From the NCBI GenBank assembly GCA_031310005.1, contig CM062385.1, positions 2,418,001 to 2,482,000 on the forward strand: a DNA stretch of 64,000 nt, written 5' to 3'. Under the pieces are notes generated by a model. The model did no database searches and was not told where the DNA came from. It saw only the letters and a list, made by a program, of their open reading frames with translations. Origin of the DNA: Dactylellina haptotyla (lineage: Eukaryota; Ascomycota; Orbiliomycetes; Orbiliales; Orbiliaceae). A program made the position numbers and the translations under genes. This document shows, piece by piece, positions 33,981 through 45,566 of the stretch. How positions within the stretch are numbered: position 1 is the first letter of the stretch; each line of letters opens with the position of its first letter.

Positions 33981-36900
33981 TTTGAAAGATAGGACAGAAT
34001 CAACCAGATAAAATGAGCGAATAAGCGAGCGGTTGGTTGAATTTAAAGAACGTGGTTAGAATGAGTGTCTGATCCTGAGATCTATCGCTGTATGTAGAGA
34101 AGGAATGAAGAGAGCGAATGCTGCTAATGAGAGGATGGATGAATTGAACGACAACAACCATCTTATTTATAACTCTCGAGCCTCATTGGAAGGCGTGAGA
34201 ACCATTCGGAGATAAAACAAAATCTGAATACTCAAGATGTGTCCTAAACTCGTCAGGATAGTTGATCCAAGGTAACACAGAGGGCTTGGAGATAGCCTTG
34301 AGCTTCTTTCTACGTGAAGATCATACCTTAACTTCAAATGTTTCCCGATCAATTTTGTTTCTACTACCCGATAAAAGATCGTTCAGGCGTCTTTTATCTA
34401 TAAGCGCGCCCATTATTATCCGTATTGAGCATTGGAATGTTCCACAAAGTTTAAAATCGATATCCTCAAATATCTTAAATGCCCATTCCAAACCGCTTGA
34501 GTATTGAATCAAGCCTCATTTGATCTGCAGAAGCAAATTGATTTGACAGATTTCCAACATGCAACAATAGCGGGCTATAGTTCAGAGGATGAATAGCTTA
34601 CCAGCCGTGTCTAGGATACGTTAACGTTTAATGTAGCTAATAGTGCAAAAATAACTTCGCTTGCAACTCCGCGATTCTAATAAAGAAAATAAAAGCAAGT
34701 TACACAATCAGAATAAAGACATTTTAAAAGAGAATTATACATGTGCCAAGTATAGAGTGGTTCCTGGACAAACAATGATACCCTGTCGCATGAAGTGGGG
34801 AGAAGCAATTAAGCTCGGCCAAGCCACAAAAACGCCCCTCTCGCTTAGACCTCGGCACCAACCATCCCAATCTCGACCCTCTATAGATCAATTATAGCCT
34901 TGATAAGAACTAATTGTATTCGTTAGAGGATCTTTGCGAGAAGGAATATGCTACAAGTAATGGGAATCAGATATTCTTTGCCTTTAGAAGTCCTTTGTGC
35001 TTTCGAGAAACCCATATTCGGCTGCTTTACACGGGCCGTCGATCACGCAATAACATATATTCTCCGTGTTATACGCGAGAAAGCTTAATATATGATATTG
35101 TGTGATTTAGTTGACTGAGGAAGCGGTGATGTTTCCGTGTTCTTTTGGTTGTGCGTGGTTTGGGATTTATTAGGTGTTGACTTCGAAGCTTCGCTATGCC
35201 CGCAAAATATCATTGTAACAGTAGTAATGCGTTACTTTGGATCCATGGATAACAACGACTTATCATCATACCATAGAATCGTGTATACCATGTTACTTCA
35301 ATATTGGTAATCAATTGGCAGGCCGGGGTAAAGTACACTCTTACTTGTGGAATTTCCTTTACCGCTAACATCCGATCTTTCTGGCCATTGCACGTGACAT
35401 TGATCCAACCAATAACGGTGGCTCAGATACTAGATAAATAGAAAATTTACAAGGAGCTTATAGTATGCTAGTCTACTGTTAAAGCCATTTTTCATGTTAC
35501 AACGTATGCTCTCTAGTCACCTCTACACATGCTCGTGCACCTCTGCCTGAGTAGGACAACATTCAACGTTTCTTTGTGCATCGTAGTATGAGAATAAGTT
35601 TAGAGGCAGCAAATGAGTTTATATCTATTCGGAGAACATTAATGATAAATTAAATTAGGGTGTATCTGCAGCAAAGTTCAACAAGCTGTTCCAACTGGTC
35701 CTATCTGCGGTCAAAAATTGCTAATTTCGCTTGTTGTCACATATAACTTAGGAGAGCTTCTGAGGCTTTAAGTGCTAGTGTAAAGTGCAAACAGTGCATA
35801 TTATTTTCAAGAAGTAAAAAAAATCGCAGTTTCATCTAAAACCTCTGTTATCCCCTCTGTAGATATTTAGATAGGAATGCTTGCTGTCCCGCATCCGTTA
35901 CGCAGCAGTCCCCTGGATAATTACCCCACAGGAGCGCTTTATTTTCCAAGATTGAGACTGATACACGAGAGCTGTTTGTTCTTATTACTGGCTAAGATAC
36001 TACGAATCGTGGTACGACTACATGAAACGAATATAGTACGTATGACCTAGGGGAACATCCTTTACAACGTACAATGCGTTGTCGTTGTTGGAATTCCAAA
36101 AGTGTCCGTCGCGGCATCCGGAAGAGGAAACCGGGTGCCAAGGCGACATGGATCTGGTTCGTGAACAACATGGCAAGTTCCAAAGCGGACTAGTCTCGAC
36201 GTGAACCAACGACATCTCCAGTTCTCCCTGCAGAACCATCAAAAAAAATTCATGTTGGATTAAGGTACCGCTCTTCCAGACGGCAGACGGCACTCAGCCA
36301 TAGGACCTGTCAAATTACTGACATGGGGGCCCATCATTTCCACGATGCATGTCTCAACAATGATCGGTGGTGATTGGAATAAACTGGAGATTATTTGCAA
36401 TATCAACAACAACCCGCTAGTTGAAGCATGATCCGTATGGATGTAAAGAAGTGGGGGGGAGCAGTCGTCTTAGAGATTTTTTTTTTTAGGATTTAGAGGG
36501 TATATTTTGCATGGCCGGTATTCATATGACCTTAAGACAGTCGACGGTCCTCAGAAATGCGTAGGAACAGATGCATTGAAAAAGTGGTGGCACTGGTTGT
36601 CCTGCCAGCCATTTGCATTAGCTGGTGGTTTCATCGATCCTATGGAAATGACATGTTGGCCATCTCGGCCCGATTTTTCACAACAAGCGAAAAAGTCCAC
36701 CGGCAGTAGTTCTCGGAGTGAAAAAAAAAACTACAGTATGAAGAAGAGAGATATGTGCGATCGTTTTCGATCGTATTAGCTATTAACGGACGAGTATGTA
36801 AACGTCTATAGACGGTCTTGGTGTAATCAGTTCCCTCTAGTCAACAGCATTGTTTCGGGACAGAATTTCCGGGTGGATCGTACGATTCTGCCGCCCACTG

Positions 36901-39541
36901 AAGTATAGTTTACTCAATCGGATATTCCTTTTTTTTGCTTGAACGAAGTGCAGCCCCCCATTTCTCCGGCGGACACATGATTGGCCTGTGCGCTGCTGTC
37001 AATGATCTGTCAATATGGCGGTGAAACCCCCCCACAACGCGACCAGGGTGAAGCCTTTCAGGTGCTCATCAATCCTAAGCTAGAGAAAATCTTCGAAAAA
37101 TTAAATCAGGTGAACCTTTGCTTTCCCGCCACAAGGGAAAAGCTCCATAGCTTCTCCCAGCTTACTGCTGGCTAGCTACGACGAATAATTTGTGTATCTT
37201 TATGCCAAGGACCGATGCCATTGTGCGCTTCGAGATGGGGTTTTCTCGTTATCGTTTACCCTTCTCGCAATGAGGACAACTTGACCTGAAGGTTTGATGT
37301 AACGAGAGTTATCACGAATTCGAACAATGGTCGGCAGCATTGTCTGCTATCGATAGGTTCTACTCGATGCCCGCTATCGATATCAGGAGATCTATGGCGG
37401 GGTAGTAACTACTTAAACTGTTTTCGCGATCGATTCTGATCCGAAGACAGAAGGATGGGTCTCTCTGGGGGGTTGAGGAGGGAACATGTGTACTTGAAGG
37501 TACATCTGTCGCGGGAAGGGGGTACAAGGCTGGCCGGTGTGCAGAAATCAACGGGGTGAGCAAGGGATTCTGGGCTCTAGCGTGCCGAAATTGTGGGTAT
37601 AGCTCGGGTGGGTGCTGGGGCGCGGGGGAGGGTAGCTGGGTAGCTGGGGTACATGAGAGGTACAGATATTTAGGATCGAAAAAGGGAGCTGGCGCATCGC
37701 AGAGCATGGAGGAGAGCTGGGAGCTGGAGCTTTAGAAACTAGCTATCTCTGGAGCTTCAAAGCTATCTGTGCCCGCCTGCAGACGGAATCGAAAATGCAT
37801 AGAACTCATGCTGGGATCCTATTCGTCAATCCAATTGAAGAGCGGCCGGTCGACAGGCGCTAGAAAGCATCGCGACATATTTGCCGAGCACGCGGGGAGC
37901 TTCTTAGAAGACGTCTCTAAGACATTTGCTTCACGCATTGTCGATAAGAAGAAGACTGGTACGATATAAGGATTTTGGGGGAGATCCACCTCTGTTCAGG
38001 CCCTGTATCGGAACCGCAGCCGACCCAGCGGCACTCTCAGAAACATTTAAAAACCCCGTCGCTGGAGTATCCTCCGTCTTACGTGGGCATTATCGCCAAC
38101 CCGGCTATCGACGACCGCAGAGGCTTTCAAAACCCCAAATTAGGAGTTGCATAGACGTCCTCATCGAAAATCGCTTGAGGGATCCACCGGCGCTTTGCAA
38201 GCTCGCCGCACCAAACAACGTCCCTCAACACGGCTGCACAATCCTACCTTGCATTGTTCAAACAACACCATCAGGCCATCAGACCAGCGATCTTGGAGCA
38301 CGAGTGGGGCCCCAACCGTGCCCTTCGAATTCTATTCCCGGTAATGCTCTTGTTCGATCATGCTCTGATAGGACGAACGAGAGCAGGCGAGACATAGGAT
38401 TCGCTAAACAAACAGACGTTCGACTGGGGTAGCTTCCCACAGGCTGGCGTTACCCGCGTGGCTCAACTGTCCTCTCATCGGTTGCACCCATGTCCGCACA
38501 TGCAATGCGTCAAGCTCCCCGCCATTGCACATGAAATCCCGAAACGGTGTAACGCTTCTAGTTTAAAAAGCTTAATAGAAACCAGGTTGTCTTTTCTTTT
38601 TGGACGGATGCGCGTTTTTTCGCATAACAATCGATTAGAATGTCTCTGTTCTGTCGATGAGAGTCCGTAGACGGTCTTTGGGCCTGACATGCAACATGCA
38701 GTCTACTGCATTGGCAAGAGGGTTATCCGCATCGATACCGACAATGCATGTTCCAGAGGCCGTTCAATGCAACAGCGGATTTGTAGGATCGAAGACATAT
38801 TCAAGGGTTATGCCTGTTCCCATGTTTTTCCCAATGCCATGGAGAGAGAGGGTCCAATTCTGAGACCTTTGGTCGGCGTTCTAGAGCAGCGCTTCGAATT
38901 CTGATTTGCATACTAGACTTTTCGAACCCTGAATGCGACAATGCAACCTCCTACGCTGATATCGATAGAGCGGTGGCGACTAAAGGGTAATGGCGGGAGG
39001 TTGGAACTCGGAACCGACAGAACCTTGGCGCGAAATCGAATTTGAGTCTGGATCAGAGTGTCCGGAGTGTCTTACGGCACCGGCCTATCCTTACTATACC
39101 AATTCGGACAATTCCATCCTGGAACAATATACGCATCTGCCCGCCTTCTACGGGAAACCGTTGGGTGACATACAACGAGGATAAAAAACACAGCCACTTC
39201 TAAATCGAAACTCACGTACCAGCCACCGGTCTTGAGCACTGATGTATCAGAGCTCTCTGAAACGGTTTCGGGAATGTCTATTCAGATCTCTTGCAAATTT
39301 TCAAATGTTTCCTTATCATGTTCTGACAAATCATGCTAAAGTGCGCTTCTTGAAATATTAAACAACCAATCGCTTCGTATCTATCAATAAAATACATCGG
39401 TTAAGTTTACAGAATTAGGAACCCGAGGGATCAGGTCTAGGCCGTACTGATGGAGGCATTTATAGAAAAATATCGCAAAAGAAATCTTGAGTCATGCCAA
39501 AGTTCCGAGGAGGTACCAGAATCAAAGCCTGGATGAGTCCA
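33981..39541. other. 5.6 kb gene-poor stretch before MCM7
   Basis: Holds the promoter of the repeat-precursor gene, then AT-rich sequence to about 36,900, then GC-richer sequence with G-runs (37,606-37,632). Open frames at 35,992-36,293 (minus), 37,926-38,432 (plus) and 38,990-39,184 (plus) were examined; none shows a family motif or a convincing exon structure. No repeat ends or transposase motifs recognised. Confidence 0.4.
37606..37632 (+). other. G-quadruplex-capable G-run cluster
   Basis: GGG T GGG TGCT GGGG CGC GGGGG A GGG satisfies the four-run pattern with loops of one to four bases, in a gene-poor stretch. Confidence 0.5.
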
Positions 39542-42107
39542 TCAGAGGTCCATTTCCACATCATCGTCCGCATCGTCGTTATCGAGATGGATGAAGAGCA
39601 GCCGAGTTCCTTCTCCGGTCGTTTGCCACACCTATCGCGTGAAAAGGTAAATGTTAGCCTGGGAATTTTCTGCATGTCTTTCGGGTTTTCATTGCCACTT
39701 ACATCTAGGGCTTCGTATGTCTCAATAGTCTCCAAGAGGTCGTCATCTCTGAAACCTCGGGCTAGAACTCTCTTTCTGATCTCTGGGATCGAGAGCTCAG
39801 CGCCTTGGCTGGTCTGCGCCATGGTTTTAATGATGTGATAAATCTTGGTAGTGGTGGTGGTATCCACATCACCCAAATCCTTCTCGTACAAACTCGCCAT
39901 AGCCACCTCGGTCAAACGTAGCGCTTCGTCCACATCTGCCATCTCGACTTGATCGCTGAAACGTAATCTAGCGAGAGCCTGGGAGAAACGGACGAGAGCG
40001 AGAAGTGTTCTAGGGGTGACTTGACGACGGTTTTCAGTGTCCTTCTTCATTGCCTGTCGCATGCGCACATAGGCGGAGACCATGTACTCAGATACATCTC
40101 TAGGAACAACTGGGCGCCTTTGGCGAGCTTTGCTAATATAGGCACGCATTTCGTGGGGCGACAGAGGCTCGAAGTTCATCTCTGGATGCTTGTTTTCCAT
40201 GTGTACGTAGGTGACGTGGCGAGCAAGCTGCTCATCAGTTTCGCGGGTTGGGGTATCTAGGATTAAGAAGAGGATATCGAAACGAGAGAGAAGGGCCGCT
40301 GGGAGATTGATGTTCTCGACTGGTGAGACCTTGGGGTTGTAGCGGCCGTAGAGTGGATTGGCGGCTGCGACAATCGACGTCCGTGCGTTCAAGGTTGTTG
40401 TGATACCGGCCTTGGAAATGGATATGGTCTGTTGCTCCATGACTTCGTGGATTGCGGTTCGATCACTATCGTCCATCTTATCAAACTCGTCAATGCAGCA
40501 GATACCATTGTCGGCAAGAACAAGAGCACCTCCCTCCAAGATCATTTCGTCAGTGACTGGGTCCCTCATCACAGCGGCGGTAAGACCGACGCCAGAAGAA
40601 CCTCGACCAGTTGTGTAGACACCTCTTGGCGCAACCTTTCCGATGTATTTGAGAAGCTGGGATTTGGCCACACCGGGATCACCCATCAAACAAATATTGA
40701 TATCTCCACGAATCTTCATACCGTCTCCCATCTCCTTGCTGACACCACCGATGAGTAGTAGGAGTAAAGCTTTCTTAACATCAAGATGTCCGAAAATTTC
40801 CGGCGCGATAGATTGAGCAAGGTGGTCGTACAGGGAACCAGCTTCTCGCAGCTCCTTGATTCGCTTCTCAGTTTCGGGGTCAATATCCCCAATCTCGTGG
40901 TAATGTTTCTTGTGCTGTGTGACATGCTGTGCTTCCAAGTAGGTATCGGTGAGGAGACCAGCTTTTATCGCTCGGAATCCGGTGTAAGGTGTTGGTAAGA
41001 AAATTCCAGCGACATCGATCACATCACCAGGATTAATGGTTCGAGTCTGTGCGCCGTGGCACTGGATTGTGATGGAGCGCGGGATGTGGCCGACCGGGAC
41101 CTGATCGGACATTTCCTGCATACGGACATCCTGGAAGGGCAAGAACTTGCTAGCACGAGTAGCCATGAAGAGCTGGCCCTTCGCATCATTCTTCTTGCAC
41201 GTGTCCGAAGGACATTCTTGAAGTGGCGTAAATTGCTTGGTCTTGACCTCCTGGAAGATTTCATTTCCACATCTGTCGCAAGTGTATGCGTTCACCATAA
41301 CTGCAGGCTTGACATCCGACACGCGGGTGGCAATACCGCGGACAGTGATGAGATGACCAAGCTGTTCTCCCTTGACATTTCTGACCGCGAGAGCCTTTCC
41401 AGCTCTATTCGGGTCGGTCAGGGGCTTAAAGTAGACTTGATACCGGCGGGTGAGATCGGGCGGAAGAAGACTCTTCGGGTCTTCCGTCTGGGTGCCCTCC
41501 TCCTGTAGGGCGCCAGCTATCGCCTTCCTGTGGCTAATGATAACATCGATAACATCATCCTTATAGCTGATATCCACCGTCTCTTTGGGCATGACGTCGT
41601 CGATCGCCCGCGACATGATCTCTAGGTAGTGGTGCGCATTCTTCGTGATTGAGTCCACCAGGTGCAAATTTTCACCGCTCGATTTCTCATACTATTCGGT
41701 TTCAGAGCATAGTTAGAATACCTGCTCGACGGCTCAATAAAAGGCAGTGCCTGCCACCTACGTTATCCAGATCGTCCAACTCGATTGTTATAGCGTCAAT
41801 ATCTCTATTTGCGACCTTTTGCAAGATATCCATGTATTTGGTTTTAGGCGCCCGATCCGTCGACGTGCCAAAGACCTCCTCATCTTCGTCGTCGATGTGC
41901 AAATCCTGCAGGGCCTGTGCGGGGTCGGCCTGCGATGTTTTGAACCCCTTCAGGAAATCCTGGAACGCAGCTACACACCCGCCATCAGCACACTAATTTC
42001 ACTTTCACATCGACAATTGGGGGGTTGCATCATCATGTAGCTATCGTACCCTGCTGTTTGCCATAGTCAATGTTCAATCGGATGACGGGAAGTCTCTGCG
42101 CAGACAT
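39542..42107 (-). CDS. MCM7: MCM7 replicative helicase subunit
   Basis: Subunit of the MCM2-7 hexamer that unwinds DNA at replication forks. Four exons: 42107-42050, 41970-41762, 41691-39703 and 39631-39542, giving 781 residues. Exon 1 encodes [19 protein letters not shown]. The N-terminal OB region holds a zinc finger ([15 protein letters not shown]). The AAA+ core has Walker [13 protein letters not shown], Walker [10 protein letters not shown] and the arginine-finger motif SRFDILF. MCM7 rather than another subunit is indicated by [33 protein letters not shown] and the C-terminal [13 protein letters not shown]. The last exon supplies [17 protein letters not shown] and an acidic tail. Several shorter antisense frames overlap it and were ignored. 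Confidence 0.97.
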
Positions 42108-42564
42108 TGTAGCGAATTGAGAAGCCCACCCAGAGCTAAAGATTTATCAAAACCTCGAGAGCGTGCGAGAAGGAGAAGTTGGTGAGGGGTCGTGGTAAGC
42201 AGGTTGCTTTGAGGAGAAGGTGTTTATGTCCGGCTTGAGGTTGCGATTCCGATGGCTTGTTCTCAGAGCTGGCGGGCAGGCATCTGGCGGCGCTGGCCAT
42301 TTGGTTGGTGGACGCGTTCCCTTGGCAGCGAACAGCAGCGAAACGGTAGCAGACAACAACACGGCCACCGCCACAGTTTCCTTTTGTGGCTGTGGCTCGT
42401 GTTCTTCACCTTCAATTCTACAATATATATTCCAGGACTACAGGGTATTATACTCTCACAATATATTTGGCCACAGACGAAGCAGTTAATGTATTCGACT
42501 GGTATTGAGGTGACTCCTCGCTAAAATATATACACAGAAAGGTTGCAAAGTACAAGAAACAAAA
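42108..42564. promoter_or_regulatory. MCM7 promoter and 3' flank of the cyclotransferase-like gene
   Basis: A 457-base gap between two minus-strand genes. No coding signal on either strand was accepted. Confidence 0.5.
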
Positions 42565-43491
42565 TCAAGCGCGGCTGCGACTCTCCATTTGAGTTGCGGC
42601 TGTGATCTCCTCCATCTTGCCCAGCAGCGCATCGGTCTCCGCTGCTAAACCGGACCCTTCTTCTACTCTCTGCGAGTTTTCGACCGTGTGTTTATCATTC
42701 TCACCATCGCCGTACAGCGGCCGCCACATGTGATCGTAAACTGACCATATGCGCGCGAAGCACCATCGCTGCACGGTGTTCAGCCAATTCGGCGCCTTGC
42801 CTTTCTTATCACTCAGTAGAGCTCGCAAAGCAAACAGAGTGATGACAACAGGTAACGCCGTCAGCAATACCGACACCGAGCCGGCTTTCTGACGCCAAGT
42901 CGACGCTTTGTAATACCCTGTATCCGCAAGATATCTCTGATAATTCTGTGGTAACTGGTGCTCCTCTGCGCCGTGTAGCAGCAAGTTTAAGTAGCGCAGA
43001 GACGGTAGCCCATCGTGCTGGGTTCGTGTGCCACCGGTTGGTATGATCAGAGTATTTGCTTCGAACGACGGGATTCCCTCGACCGGTGTCAGGGGAATGC
43101 AAGTGGCACTGATGACATTGTATCCCCCTTCTGTCATGAGAATTGTGCTGTAGTCCTTCGGTGTGACCTCGTATACAACCCCCATGAGCTCCTGGTCCCC
43201 TTCCTCCCGCTCACGAACATTTGCGAAGCGAGGCTCCTTGTATGGAATTCCAGCGAGGTCGAAGGTCAACGTCAACGTTGGGACCCGGACAGTAACCTGT
43301 GACAGGGGCTTGATACCGCGCCTGCCTAGGAAGGTTTCCGCCGAAAGGTTGCTGCCGTACGCTAGGTATTTGAAGTTTTCTTTGAAGTTCGGAGAAGGGA
43401 AGGCAGTCGCCGGTCGGGCCATCTGTGCCGCATCCTCTCGAGTGACGTTGTGGCGTCGGCCATAGAGCGCTCGGTTTACAAAAGTCGCCAT
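42565..43491 (-). CDS. Gamma-glutamylcyclotransferase-like protein with C-terminal membrane helix
   Basis: Single exon, 308 residues. The fold of the gamma-glutamylcyclotransferase/AIG2 superfamily is shown by KYLAYGSNLSAETFLGRRGI (41-60, substrate-binding YGSNL loop), VVYEVTPKDY (105-114) and the acidic residue E121 in LMTEGGYNVI, the position of the catalytic Glu. Family members cleave gamma-glutamyl amino acids or peptides to 5-oxoproline; GliK of the gliotoxin pathway is a related fungal example. After the domain there is a single hydrophobic helix (about 206-226, VSVLLTALPVVITLFALRALL) and a charged tail of about 80 residues, so it is likely tail-anchored in an internal membrane. Its start codon lies only 33 bases beyond the stop of the next gene upstream. 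No metabolite cluster surrounds it, so a general glutathione or peptide role is more likely. Confidence 0.85.
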   Translation of the reverse strand: MATFVNRALYGRRHNVTREDAAQMARPATAFPSPNFKENFKYLAYGSNLSAETFLGRRGIKPLSQVTVRVPTLTLTFDLAGIPYKEPRFANVREREEGDQELMGVVYEVTPKDYSTILMTEGGYNVISATCIPLTPVEGIPSFEANTLIIPTGGTRTQHDGLPSLRYLNLLLHGAEEHQLPQNYQRYLADTGYYKASTWRQKAGSVSVLLTALPVVITLFALRALLSDKKGKAPNWLNTVQRWCFARIWSVYDHMWRPLYGDGENDKHTVENSQRVEEGSGLAAETDALLGKMEEITAATQMESRSRA

Positions 43492-43524
43492 TTGTGAGTC
43501 GTTGGTCGAATGTCGATATGGGGT

Positions 43525-44138
43525 TCAATCCGAGGCCCGTGGTTCTTGCAGCCCGTATAGTTTGAGGTGATCGTAACTTGAGTCCAGACCGTTTGTGATA
43601 TTCAGGGGCGCTTTATACTGCTCAAGCCACCAAGGATCGGACTTGTGCCGCGGAGGCGACGGCCCCAGCGAGGCCCGTCGGAGGTACTCGTTCAGAAGGT
43701 TTGTAAGCATGTTGACTTTACGCGTCGTCGGGCCCGGTACCCAAAATCCGCCGACAAACTGCTTGAAGCGAAACAAAAGCCCACCAAAAGACAAGTTCGA
43801 GTTAACAAGTGGAAGTCGCTCGAAACAGTCCTGCACGTTTCGAAAACTGGTTCCTGGAAAAAGAGATTGATTCGGGGTAAGGTTTGTCCTTCGGGTAGTG
43901 AGATAGCTTACGAAAGGTTTCTGGGCGAAAGGTCACTAGGCGAGGTATCGAAATAGACAACGTAACCATGCTTGGGCAGGCCGCATGAGACCAGGCCTGA
44001 TGTCTGCCAGTCGGCGGGATTGAAAAAACCGAGGTGGGTCCGGCCCCAGGTTTCGTTGGTACCAATACGACGAAACGAACAAATACGACCAGAAGCGGTA
44101 ATGTGGATTTGATGAATATCTGGGGAGATCTCAAACAT
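43525..44138 (-). CDS. Short orphan protein, two exons
   Basis: 182 residues from exons 44138-43912 and 43846-43525. The acceptor at 43,847 (ACCAG) was chosen over the earlier CCAG at 43,853 because only it keeps phase and gives the smooth join DLSPRNLSFRNVQDCFERLP. The protein is rich in aromatic residues and Gly/Pro (FRRIGTNETWGRTHLGFF, GLLFRFKQFVGGFWVPGP) and ends KLYGLQEPRASD. I recognise no domain, signal peptide or membrane helix. A protein made of only one of these frames is possible, so the model is moderate. Its stop is 33 bases from the ATG of the following cyclotransferase-like gene on the same strand, and it is divergent to PEX1. Confidence 0.6.
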
Positions 44139-45566
44139 GCAGAAGGACGTGAGCTTTACTGCCTTACCTCAGCGGTCCTGGAAGCGAATATTAAGCTTAA
44201 ATATTGGGATAAATTTCCTACGTATTTGCTCGTTTTCGGATCTCTTCTTTGTGATAACGTTATCAACCCGCCATGTTCATGGGGCCAAGATGTCTTTAGA
44301 ACCTCACTCGGTCTCAGATTTGTGAGGCTACTTTATTTGTAATATGAGACTAATAGTATAAAATTTCATATGAGTTTGGCTTTTGTGGTTCCCTTAAGTT
44401 CCGTAAATAGAAAATACCGGTGGGCTTCAAGCTAATAAATTCTCAGAATTCTAGTTAGACGTCACATGTGCACAGCCAACGAATACCTGTTATTCTTCAT
44501 AATTCCAAACCTTACTAGTTTTCATTCTCTCTTAAGGCGCAAAGCTGGTCTGTGAATTATCAGCTATACGATGCTTTCGAATATCTCTTCCCACGCATGA
44601 GCCCTATATAAGTATTAATGCTAGTGTGTATTCACCATTCCCATAGTAACCCCAGGCCTCATCGCGACGATTTTGTCAATCTCGAGGTTAAATTTTTAAT
44701 TTTCTTAGTGGGAAATCTCGACCGACATTGCTAGAGCCTGCTCTGTGGTCATGGTACTCTCCAACTTGTGCTGAACATGTGCGACGATATTGTTGTGCTC
44801 ACATAGTTCTACCTGGTCGCAGTTAAACTTGCTAACGCCCGCCCCATCGTCCCCGGAACCAGCCTGTTAAATGCGCAGGTACCCGTCGGCCGAGCGGGGT
44901 ACTACGAAGGACATAACCACATGCATAACAGGCAACAATCGTATATTTTGTACTTGTAGTGTAGAAGAATATATTAAAACCAAGCTAGAAAACTAGCTGG
45001 ATACGGCAATATTCCAATGGGGAGTGTTCCATTTGGGTTTCTCTTTCGACTAGACTGTGTCCAATTTGTCCAATTTGAGAAAGAAAGCCGGAAGAAGGGG
45101 AAAGAAGGATATCCATTGGCTACTGGTCTTCTTTTCTTTGCGAGAGCACAGTAGACTATAAATCGCAGAAGTTTACGTCCATAAACCCGTGTGATGTGTG
45201 TTATATGCACGTTAACCTCGGCACACCAAACAGCCCGGCCCCGGAACTGCTGAATGCGGGTAAGCTACCGAGTGAACCTGAGCATCGGACCGCCTGACTA
45301 ATTGGCTGCCCATGTCCCGAGGGATTCTCTCCAAGCGCGCACGGAATGGCTACCAGCGGCCAGGGCTACGCTGACCTGTTGATTTCTGCTGCATCCCATT
45401 TCTGCATTCTCGCCTCCAGCGGACGACGACGTCGACGATAGTTCTGATTGATCGATCCAAGTCTGACAGCCGACGGCCGTTTGACGTTTCCCAACGGCAA
45501 CGTCCCTTCCCCGTCTCCCCGTCCAACGCACGACGCCTGCTCTCCAGCCCGCCTCAGCCTGCAATC
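44139..45566. promoter_or_regulatory. Divergent intergenic region before PEX1
   Basis: About 1.4 kb between the orphan gene (minus) and PEX1 (plus), so both promoters lie here. AT-rich for the first kilobase and GC-richer close to PEX1. No gene recognised. Confidence 0.5.

Noticed and set aside
34560-34625. Possible tRNA-like stretch (TAGTTCAGAGGAT)
   Set aside because: No matching acceptor stem, anticodon arm or T-arm GTTCGA box could be found around it.
37926-38432. Plus-strand open frame of 168 codons in the gap before MCM7
   Set aside because: Low-complexity Arg/Pro/Cys-rich translation with other frames equally open; no domain or exon partners.
38990-39184. Short plus-strand frame with ATG and a CPEC motif (64 codons)
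   Set aside because: It looks somewhat protein-like, but there is a single CxxC, no signal peptide and no continuation; not enough to call a gene.
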